Shown here: piece by piece, positions 39,401-51,400 of the stretch | How positions within the stretch are numbered: the stretch's first letter is position 1 | Layout: each line of letters starts with the position of its first letter | DNA from: Lineus longissimus | Lineage: Eukaryota > Nemertea > Pilidiophora > Heteronemertea > Lineidae | DNA length: 64,000 bases | Direction of reading: 5' to 3' | NCBI RefSeq assembly: GCF_910592395.1 | Contig: NC_088316.1 | Location: 13,454,001-13,518,000 of the forward strand | Notes under the pieces: model-generated | What the model saw: only the letters and a program-made list of their open reading frames with translations | What the model was told of the DNA's origin: nothing | Database searches by the model: none | Program-made: the position numbers and the translations under genes

Positions 39401-42400
39401 AGCAATGCTGTAAAATTTGGAATGACACTCTTTTTTATACAGATTTGAAAACTGAAACTGATTCGTTCTCTTGAGAGAGGTTTTACTTATCATTAAATTA
39501 TTCTAAATTTCGTGTCCAAGTTGATCTTGACAATTAAGTTGAATCAAGGGCATCTGAACTTGATTGAAGCGTTATTTAGATGGCGCATGGTAATACCAGG
39601 AAGTTCATTTTGGACAGCGCTGAACAAAAGGCACAACTGTCATGCTGGTCGAGCCTGTCGTTCGATCTGCCCACACACTGGCGGGAATCCTGGTGCAGGC
39701 CCGCAAAAACTAACGGGACTCTTGTTATGATGACAAGTAAAGTATCAGATGGACGGCTGTCTATTGTGCGATTATTGTGTTTATAATAAGAAAACAATTC
39801 AAATAACTCGACTTCAACCGCTTCAGGACTACCCTGACGGACAGATAAATGCATAGTATGTTTTTTTATCCAGGAGAATTTCCATTTTCTGCATTTTATG
39901 ACATGGGGGCGAATGAAATTTCATAACGCAAGGCAGCTGGGATTTTTTCTCAATTTGTTCAGATATTTTACAGGGTGTGGTCTCATCCAGGGTAAAATTG
40001 GTTGCAAGAGTACCATAGACTTTTCAATCTTAACATCACGGCAGATGCCTTGTGGTTAGGTGTGGCTTCCCTTGCAATGCTTAAATGAACTAATAGTGAC
40101 CTCTATTGTGTTATTTAGTTGTCGCAAGCATCAAAATCGGCCGACTCAGCTGCCGAGCTCAAGTCTAGGTGCGGTTTTTACAAAGACCCGCAATTAATAA
40201 CATTTCAAAGTTTTGAAGATCTACGCCAACAAAAGATTGCGGGAGTTAGGCGTCCTTGGTTTGTTTCATCCGATGAGGTAAGGTGTGGTCATCCCGTTAT
40301 GAAGATGTGGGAACTGCAACCGTTACCAGGACGACCCATTTAGGCAGAAAAACAATGCAGATTCGCAAAGAAAGCCCCCATTGAACGTGATGCATTTGCA
40401 TGAAGGTTGCCTTGCTTTTTAACGACATAGGGAGTGCTGGTCTGTTGACGAAGCCTCAAGTTGACGCATAACACACGAGAGAAGTTGATGCATAACACGA
40501 GAAAGAAATTTGCATTCTCCAAAATGTTATGAAGAAAGATGAATTAACAAGCATTTTTTAACAAGCATTTTTAAGTTCAGCATTCTTTGTGTGTCCTGCA
40601 TCAACCATAAAGAATTGCCTCAATATCTGCGAGTCACAAAATAATAATCTCTCTTCTTCTTCATGTTGATCAGCATTGACTTGGTCTTGTGAAGCACTTT
40701 TAAATATCCAAATAATTTACTTTGCTTTCATTTTATCCAATTTATCATGACTTTTTAATGGTAGTTGATACATTACATGTCGCACACATAAACCATCAGT
40801 GCAATAGGGTTATCTCCAACCAAATGAGAATGTTTTCAAAAAGACGTCCAGCAGTAAAGGAACTACAATTTAGATTTGAATTCTCTCAAGGACTGCATAA
40901 AAACCAAAAGTCCTCGTGACTCAAATTTTGTGATACCCTTGATCTACCACCCCCAATTATCAGGGGAACATCCACATCAGGTAATTCACCTCAAGTTAAT
41001 CCAGCCATCATCACAAACCCTGAGCACACATCACGACCTCATGATCTCTTTATGACCAAGTCAATTTCAAGTAGAATGGTGCCCGCAGTATAGTACTTCT
41101 GTGTAGTTTTCTACACAGAAATGCATTGATAGTCGAGTCTGGTTGTGTTGCCATGAAATTGGGAAAAGTAGAGATCTTTTGTCATAGACATTCGTAAACC
41201 GATGTGCTTTTGAGGAGTGACGAAGGTCAGTTGTTATTCACCCCAGAGTTGGGGAGTTCTCGCACACGCCATTATTTCTGACTTGTGGCCCATTTGATCG
41301 CATAATAATAGTACTACACGCGAGACGTTTCTTTGTGGGGAGTCTGTCGAGGTCTTAGTCAACATTCGGAATAATGTCGGGCCACGGGCAAGGTTGAATA
41401 AGATTAGCGTGGAGTACATTATGAGAGTGATATCACTATGCAGGGTCACACAAAAAAAGCGGTAACGGAAAGAGGAACATGTTTTTAATTTACATGTGTC
41501 TTGCACAGATTCGATGCAGTGACTATACAGTATGACTGCCTGGAACTGCATTTGAATTTGATGATAACGCTATCTTCTTATGTATCATGCACATGGGCAT
41601 TTGATGATTTTGACACGTTCAATTTGAATATACAATGGATTAGTGACACCAAGTTGTCAAATGGTCATGACTTCACGTTCTGACTAGGCCTTTGTTTTGG
41701 TAGCAACTAGTCCTATATCGGTGAATCTAGAGTAGATGAATTTGTTTCAAAACGTCGGTGTAGAAATACACACTTGATTTTTTTAACAGAAGTTATCGAC
41801 TCGGACGCGAATCGTTGTACACTGTATTATGGCATTGATTGCATCACCTTTCCATATAAAACAAGGCACATTACACCCCATGCAGTCGCAAGTGTGTGGC
41901 CCATGCCTTCCATAGTATGCCTGCACTCGGGCCTATTTTCGATTTATTGACTATAACCAGCTGACAAAGTAATCGACATTCATTTATACGGCGCAAGAGC
42001 ACTCGTCAATGATTTTCAATGATTTTGCTTGCATCAATTCCACGATTATTTCTTGGAAACATTTTCATATTCTTTGGGGGTCTGTTTTTATTGTATTCGA
42101 ATCTGCATTACAAATGCATTTATTTTGTCCGATACATATCACACTATTTTCATACGTGTAATTTCCGTAGGAATGGTGTCAACTAACGTCTGGTTGTGTA
42201 TATATACCAAATATCTGATTGGCCGATAAAAATATTGTGATAGACTGGCCATTTAATTGCTTACTGTATACCTGCCACGATGATATCCAGGTATTATTAC
42301 AGACTGAGTTATTGAGTGCAGATTTGAGAGAAATCAAAATATCACCGCATGTAGCTGACCAAAACATTGTAAAACTATCGTTTTTGTGTGGAAAATCTTT

Positions 42401-45400
42401 AAAAAAAACAGTGCTTTTGTTACTATGCGCAATCAAGGTTTTTCTGGAAGACAGCTAAAAAGGGTTTTTCATATTATCTTGCCTTCTCTTTTCCCCCCTC
42501 CCCCCTAACCATCATAAACGTGGACTAAAAACTTAATGGCATCATTAGTCACCTGATTAATAAACTGGAAGTGTTTTTAACAAAACATATTTCAAACTCA
42601 CCCCTGGGAATAGCGGGCAGAACAGCCACAATAGCTAGAGCAATAGATCACTACTTATAATCCCCAAATATGAAAATAGCAAAAGCGCTGATACGTCCTG
42701 TGGGTCCTGACCAGCAACTCTGAACCTTCCCGAGAGATACTGTTTTTTTCACGGGCTAGTTGGCGGCCACAATTAACCAGGCTCAGGTGTCCTCGGGGCA
42801 GAGGTATAATCTCTTAAAACTGGGATGGACACGTTAATTCCTCATATCTCATCATATACTTTTACACTAATTATCATCGCAACCTCTGAATGACACCCAC
42901 ACTTCCCTACCACCAGCTGACAAGATCGACGGACTTACAGCTGGACATATTTTTACAATAGTTAAAGAACAGTTGCAGTAATTTTTGCTAAGGTGCTACA
43001 AGGCCGTCATTTGGAAAGTGTCACCTTAAGCCATGTCGAAAAGCATCTGTTAAAATGTGTGCCCTTTATTTGTTAAATTGTCGCCAGTTTAATCAATGTA
43101 AAATAGGGCAAGTGTAGGTGGTGTAAAATTATTTCGCAGATAAATTTCAAAAGATAATGCAGGTCGCGATTCTAAAGCGATGCAGGTCAACGCTCAGGGG
43201 CACAAGTTCCGAGACATATTTTATGTCCTTTTCGATACGATGTTCAGATTTGAATCGCATTCAAAAAGAAAATCTGTTTACGGGATTGTTCGATTTGTAA
43301 AAGCTTACAATTAAACTCATTAATTGTGGCCTCAATTTGTCTATTGTCATCGTTTTGACAATAGCGCTGCAAAGATGTTGGCCATCATCAACTGCCCACA
43401 CAGGTACACAGCCAGGTGAGTGCCCATTGTCCACCCGTCACGTTTCATGAATTCCTTCTGTTTTCGCTCGCGCCGTCGACGGAAAATAATAAACCCGTGC
43501 CAGACCAATTCTTTTTCCGACATTATGATTTTTTGACGATAGCTCTCATGCCCACGATTTTTGGCTCATCGCAGGTGAGATCGCACGCGCCCAGATGGAA
43601 TTGTGTAACGTCATTGTCGGTTATCATCCTTCTTACCATTCCGATGGTTATTCCGACGTGTGCCGCTGCCCACACACCTGAGTACCTGATTAGCTTCAAT
43701 GAGGGTACTTGTCGGCCTATTACAATGCCTGTGTCACATTAGACGTTTTCACCATACCTTTACAGTTATCTTGAACTCGTAAAGTTCATATTTGAGTTGA
43801 GTTGACTTCTCTTGAGAGTTTAGAGAGACTGACTGGGAATGGAATCCACTTTTGAACCATTTGAATGGGCAAAACTTTTAAGGTACTTAAAAGACTCCCC
43901 AATTTGTGAAACAAGCATTTTTGATACCTTTCTAAATTTCGCTGCTTTCAATGGTCAGCATGAATCATGCAACACAGTATCTTGATCAAAATAGTGCCAG
44001 GACTAACACGCATTCTGATATCTTTGCTACATTTTTCTGCATTGCAAAAAGTCAAGAATTCATAACAGAAATATGGTGTTAATAGCCTACATCTGGGAAG
44101 AATTGTCTTCAAAACATTGTTTGAAGTATGAAGAAGCAAAGTTCATTTCAAGTTCATGCAAAACTGTTAAGAAATAAATGCATAAACTTTCCAAACCGGC
44201 CAGGGACAGTGCAAAGGTCGTCCTGATGAAGAAGCAACTTCTTCTTCTTCAAGTTTATGCACAACTGCCAAGAAAGCAAAAGCATAAACTTCTGAATTTT
44301 CAAACCAGGAACCGATGTTGCCCCTGTGATCTCTGAACTGAAATGATGACCCATTGTCATTTGGCATTGTCCCACACGAGACCTAGCATAATTTTGGCTC
44401 CAATTTCATCACTGTTTTAGGTGTGCCCGAATAAAAGTTTCTCAAATACGACCACACCTGCTTTTCATCAAAAACATTATAATACAACACTACCATGGTA
44501 ACGTAATTTTCGGCGCTCGTCTGGAAGAATTGTTTCGGCCGGTATTTTCAAATCAGGGTGTGTTGTCTCTTCTTGTGCTCCAATCTACTGAAACAGTCGT
44601 GAAAAATATAACACTCCCTTGAAATTCTTTTTGAGTTGGGATTAGGAAGGGCATGAGACAATACACTTCCACCTGGTTCTAGCGAACTGACAAAGGCTCC
44701 AGGCCTTACCCCATCTGCAGCCAAAATACTGGGGTCTACTATCAAAAAGTCTCAAACTTTTTCGTGGGGGCGGGGCAGCTGGTTTGGATGCTGGATCGAA
44801 GACATTGGATCCTATCTAAACCATCGCAGCCACAAAAACATTATCTCTTTACACAAAACAATTTGATATTTTACATCCCTTGGGGTATGAAGGTTAAAAA
44901 AATCTTTAGGGTTGCACTGCAAGGTAAATGCAGGGAATGAGATGGAAAACGAACAAGATTGAGACAATTTCCTCTTCAGAACATTCACTTTATCAAGTTT
45001 ATGATTTTAACTTTAGTTGGAGATTTAAGACTTCCTTTATTGAAAAGTTTCGAGTTATTTCAGAATGATGATTAGTTCATCGAAATCTTTTAACATCCAT
45101 CTATATAATATAAAGTGGATTGGGAAAGTTTGAACTTTTGTCATGTCTTGATCTTAGTGCATTCGGGGGGGGGGGGGGAGGGGGGACCTGGGGGAGATCG
45201 GCAGATGCACAAGCTAATATCTATAGTGTCAAGGTCTACAAATAGGCTGTCAAGAAGACCTCATGTGTGAACATGTGCTACTTCGCACCTTCAACAGCTG
45301 CACATGATGATATAATGGTGATGATAGCCAACAAAGTCACCAAGGGCATTGAAAAAAATGGCAATTCGCAAGCATATAGAGCCACGTGGGTATACAATTG

Positions 45401-48400
45401 CAAACTTTAGGAGTGCAAAATGTTCGACTTGATATAACAACTTTACAGATTGCAACAAATCAAAAACTGAGGAAGACTAAGGCCAATGTCAGCCAATGTC
45501 ATTTTTGTAGACGTTTAGTCAACAATTTACAAAGTCTTGTTTTTACTAGTGATGAGCTGCCATCAGATAAGGCCTAGTATGCAGAGTAGTTCTTTATTGT
45601 CCCCTTAACCTTGCAGGGCTTCACGACCTGTATTTCGAATGTGTTTCGTTCAAGTTAACTAGACATTGAAAGGATGTATATCATATACACATAATATGTC
45701 CATCGTTTCGTTTACTGAGAGTGACGTTAATGAACAAGAGCTTAAAAGTACCATTAACATTTAAATCTTTCAAACCATTAGGCCCATTCACCCATTGAGC
45801 AAGGACAGTGGTTTGGCAAACAAACAGGTCAAAAGTAAAGATCAGGAATCGTAGGGTTTTCTTATACAGTGAATATAGGCACGCTACCAAAATTGAAATC
45901 CGATTGAATGGAACAGCGAAGTCACATATGGATAAAATAGTTGTGGCGAAAGTTACATCTAAATTGGAAAAGAATCAAGACTTCAGCCAGTCAGGCACTG
46001 CTTGGCACACTTCTTAGTCGTACGGGAAACTGGTGAGACAGAACAGGGAATGACATCACGTTCTGCCACAAGATGGCACCACTCATGAATTTCCCCACTG
46101 ACAGCCATCTTTCATAATCAATCGTTATATTTTAGTCCCCACTTAGCGATTCTCTTGATTGCTATGTCAAGGTTTCATCACTAACATAATTGGTGTGCTT
46201 CTGTCTCGCTACATTATCCGACGAACGTGGAAGACCTCTCCAGCTTCCTCCGAGTCGCCATGGAAACCAGAGAAGCTGTGTCTTAATATACTTTGGATAA
46301 AAAATCCCGGTAGTCATCTCATTCCTGAATGGTTGAGATCGAGATGAGTAAGGGACCGAGAAGGGTTCAAATCAGGTGAAGGTGAACGGACAAGTCATCA
46401 AGTGTTGTGATGAATATTTTAGCCGAGGAGCTGGCCAGGGGTCTTTTCAAGACAAAAAATTGGGCGGTGCTCACCCAACTTTTTCCTCGACCTCTGAACA
46501 TAGATTATGGTGGAGTGGGTAATAAACTTGTTTTCAGGGGAGGGAGGCCAAACACACTTATTATAACTGTATTTTCTACTTCTTCACAAATTTTTATATG
46601 ATTATGAATAGCTGCCGTAGGTCAATATAAGTCATCATGATGATAAAAAGACTTTAAAAATTCTCAACAGCTGCTTTGGAATACAAGCCAGTTCATTGAC
46701 AGATTTAAAAGTGTATGATAAAATATCTCGGATTATTTACTCAGGAATAAGTATAAAGGCATACACAGTAGAAAACTCATACAATCATGGCCAACAACAT
46801 GGTATTTGTCTCAAACATAAATATGTTATAGGGCGCTTGAAGTCAAGACCCCCCACATTGGGTATCAGACTCTAGGAGCAGCAGGTCATTTTGTCAAACT
46901 TGCCTTTACCTCACCCTGGTGTATAATGGGTTCTTGCCCTGGTTTTTACCAATTAAATTCCCTATTTCACAATCTGACCTATTACAAAAATGTATTTTCC
47001 ACAATTCTTATATCTCTCCCCACGACTTTTACACCCATCTTCGTCGATTCACAAGCCTCAGCTCCCTCAACACTGGTTATCAAGTATTTACGCTATTTTC
47101 CCATTCTGAGATTGATTTTTTTCCCGACAAGACACGTTAACCCGAGATAATTCAATAAACGCACACACACAGGAAAAATTTGTACTTGACATGAGAAAAC
47201 GACCACCAGACTAATCTATATACTGTTATACATGTCACTAATGTACGCTGTAGAACATTCAATGGAATATTATATCCGGAATCAGGTCAGACTACATTAA
47301 AAGCAAGCCAATACGCTCTGCTGTTGCCAACCATTAAAGTCTCTTCCATTCATAATACCCAACGCTTGGTTCATTCATGTGGCCCCATTCATGTATTTTC
47401 CCCTATAGTAAGACCATTACATAAGTTTTTATAAGAGGCCTGTGTACATACCAGTGGGATATAAGGCAAAATACATTTTGAAAATACAATATTGAATTTT
47501 ACCTGTATTTTAATCAAAAGGTACACACAAAAACACTAGATAAGGTTTATTGTCAACTGATAAACAACTATAAATTATGTTGATATTGATTGTAACCTAT
47601 TTTCATTGAGAGAAATGTAGTTCATTTCTTGTACTGAAGATGGCAGCACTTGTTCTTTATGAATGGTTTGATCAGGAATGAACCTGCCATGTTGGATGAG
47701 ATGACTGACACGACATAATACTATATTTTGAAAAACACACTTTTCAGCCAGTCACACCTTATTTCTCATGACTATCATGAAGAATAACTCAAATAATCAA
47801 CATACCACTAAAATCCCAGTCAAAATTGAGCAAAATAACCTCAAAATTGACAATTTTAGTCTTCACCTACTAACATTAATTACATATTTTATGCTAATGA
47901 GTTCATTCATGCTTTTCATGGTGGTTTCTGACAAATTCTTGCCCCACTTTCAGGTGGTTATTTTACTGGTGTTCCCATCACAATACAATAACAACGCTAA
48001 CATTCCATAGTAGTGATATCAAAATCACAAATAATTGACTCTTGGGCGGTTACGAATTGAGATCCTTAAAAAATCATGTGGTTTCATTCATTAAACGAAT
48101 TGTTGGGAAATTGAGTCACTACAGAAGGTCATTACAGTAGCTGTATCCTACAGCATAAAACTGTCATAGTATTAGTAGCCTGAGTAAGTAGTAGGCCTAA
48201 ACTTTGAGCCAAATCTTCCCCATTTATAGATTATTCTTTCTAAATGGCCCCAGACCTTTTACGGGTCCAAATCCTCATAAAGATTCTTATATTCAGAAGC
48301 CAACCATGTTTTGAGAGCTTGTTAATCCTTAATACCCAGATTGACAGTGGTTTCACCATATATGGCCACACCGGGCAGAACTGGTCGGAGATTATGTCAG

Positions 48401-51400
48401 TCTCTATAAACAGACGATAAGTCCCATATTTCCTCTAAAAACTTATCATACATATTCTTTTACAGGTTCTAATCATTGACGTGAAGTCTTGGGGGGGGGG
48501 GGGGGGGTAGGAGAATTGCTCTGAAGTAGAATATAACAGAAGAGGGGGACTGAAGCAGTTCAGATTTCAGTTTCCATTTTGTAGTGTCTATCATTAGAAG
48601 TACATGTAGTTAATAAATATGTTTGATCATTCTTGGTATTAGCGTTGCACAATCGGAGATACTCTGCAGTTTCTCCTTTGGATGGAAGTCATAGCAGGAG
48701 TGTGGGATGGAAGTCATAGCAGGAGTGCGGGATGGAAGTCATAGCAGGGGTGCGGGATGGAAGTCATAGCAGGAGTGTGGGATGGGAAGTCATAGCAGGA
48801 GTGTGGGACGGAAGTCATAGCAGGAGTGCGGAATGGAAGTCATAGCAGGAGTGCGGGATTGGAAGTCCTAGCAGGAGTGTGGGACGAAAGTCATAGCAGG
48901 AGTGTGGGACGGAAGTTCTAGAAGGAGTGAGTGATGGAAGTCATAGCAGGAGTGTGGGATGGAAGTCATAGGAGTGTGGGATGGTAGTGGTGGTGGTGGG
49001 GGGGGGGATGATATGGTCCCCCATTTCACTTTCTCTTCTGTAGAGGCCTATAGTATTAGTATCTATTCTGTAGTTTCTCTTCCAGGAAATAACGCCAGAA
49101 TCTCCATGCCGACATGGGAGTGTTACTGGTGATGATGTCATATCACATGATAGCAATGCTGCTCAGATTTCAAACAAGCCGGCAAAAACAGGATGGAGGG
49201 CATAATAAACTTGTTGTACACAAACTTGAACTACTGACCCAATTTAGAAGGTAATGGCCCAGTTTAAAGGCTCATCAGTAAATTACAAAAAAATTCAATA
49301 GATTGCATCATTTATACACCATGTCATTCAAAATTTTGCAACAATTGCCCAAGATTTACCATCAAGATAAAAAATTCTCGAATTCTGATTGAGAGGGTTA
49401 ATTTCCAAAAGTGGGGCTTCTTCATATATTTGTCATTTTCACCAATATCTTTTTGCATTCAACTGAACAGATCCACATGAAAGTTCAATATTGAGGTACG
49501 CCGTTTTAATAGGAAGTTGTGTGGTTAATCTATCTCACGAGTGGATTTTTTATTAAATATTGGCAAATGGCATACCCGGCAGTCGTCATGGAAATTGACA
49601 AACAGACCACCGAGTGCAGAGATCAATGTGCGCATGTAATGAAGAGTCTTAAAATAGCGCAGTTCAGTCGCGTCTCGTACTGAGCGCACATTTCGTAAGG
49701 TTTGTTCACGAGGCAGGGTATCACACGATCCCCGGGGACTGAAACCCTTTGTTGCCATGGCAACACCGGATTACTTTAATCCATGCATGCAGAGTGAGGG
49801 AAAGAGTGTTTTTTGCCTTATATGCTGAATGAATCTTAAATTCTTGATAGTAGATTTTATGACATGGGGGGGACAAAATACATCAGACACAAAAACAGCA
49901 ATGACAAATATGGCTTGAATGAGGAGATATATAGAATTTTGCCATTCATGCTATAGACTGATTGAGTAGCGACACGATTGTTACTGTGTATGAAGTCAGG
50001 TGAGAAGAAATTTGAGATATCATAAGGCACAGGTACACCACTATAAATAGTTTAGTTATTCTTTGAGTGTATCTTATTGAGTCACTCTCCTTATTGTAAA
50101 CAAAAGTGTCAAATATCAGTCTCTTGCAAAATTACGGTAATTACAATATAACACTTTCATTTAAAACAAATCTAAAATATGCTATCGAGTGTCTACCCTA
50201 TGAAGCTTTTAAAGCAGAGTTCAATTACGAGATGGCACCACAGGATTTCAACTATGGAATAGCGGGTGATGAGAAGAAATGTGTGAACTTATGATTTACA
50301 CAAAGCTTTTCAATCATTTTGGAGAACACTTTCATCAAATTTGTACAGGGCATCCCACAAAAAATCTTGACAAATTTGTTTTCAATTACTTCATACTTGG
50401 GTGTTTTAGATCAGAACAGGGCAATTTAAGGGAACGTTGTTTTAAAATGATTTAGTCAGAGTTTCTTTTGGGATGTCCAACAATTAATTATACCCATATG
50501 TTAGAAGAATTATAAGAATAATCGGTACTTACTGGGAAAGTCGCAGTAGTGGATTCGTCTCTTCTCAAGGTCTGGGTTATTTTTTCTGTTATAGCGTATC
50601 GTCGTGCAGCCGGGGTGCGTGTTCCTAACCATACCGGACGGCGTGCGAGGGATCTCCGGGTGCATGCCATCATTCAGCAGTGGGGCAGACACGAGGTACC
50701 TGAGTGGCGTCACATTGGCAGTCCCTGGATATGGCGGAGGAGGTGGGTACTCGTCACCGTTGGGACTGCCCGGTTGAGACGCAGGCGGTGTGGGTGGCAT
50801 CGACTGTGGGCTTGACATGCCGGAATCACTATACGCATATGGTCGACTGTTGGCATTCTGATACATCATCGGAGCGACAGAATATGGACAAGAACTCCCT
50901 GACGACGGTGTGGCCAAATTTTGATGAGGCGGCATGATTAGATTTAACGATGGCTTGGGAAGAATCAGCGATTTCGGGCGCTCCGTCTTGTCCACACCCG
51001 GCGAACAAGAACTGGAACAGGAAACCACACACGACGTGTTCACTGAACATGGACCCATAGAGGTTGAGCAAGACAGTGTGTTTGAGCAATCCAGTGGTGA
51101 ACCACATTGCATTGGAGAGCTCGTGTACTGGCAGCTGCTCTGCTCGAGACTCTCCTGTTTGCAATCAATCGTTTTACCAAGTTCGTAATTACAACAGTTC
51201 TCATACTCCATTCCAGGCTCTTTCTTCACCTTCCCCAAATCAAACTCGGCCTCGGAGGGACACGACCGCTGCATCATACCTCCCTGCATGTTTTTCATAT
51301 TAGGCGGCTCCATATTTTCATCTCTGCCACCCGTCCTAGTAGTCTGCAAACACTGCTGAAAATCATCCCAAAAATTATCAACACCGCCTTCCAAGTCCAT

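Larger units (their letters stand above)
33422..50532 (-). other. KLF5 intron 2 (17.1 kb)
   Basis: Large intron between the regulatory exon and finger 1. It holds poly-G tracts (45165-45185, 48491-48507), a 25-bp minisatellite (48681-48980) and short local duplications (36071-36136; 44143-44300). Open frames on both strands, such as 108 codons at 43416-43742, show no recognisable domain or splice framework. A 17-kb second intron is a plausible place for enhancers of a developmental regulator, but no specific element can be named from sequence alone. Confidence 0.85.

Noticed and set aside
43416-43742. 108-codon frame opposite KLF5 in intron 2
   Set aside because: One hydrophobic stretch but no signal of a family; single-exon frame in AT-rich intron likely by chance.
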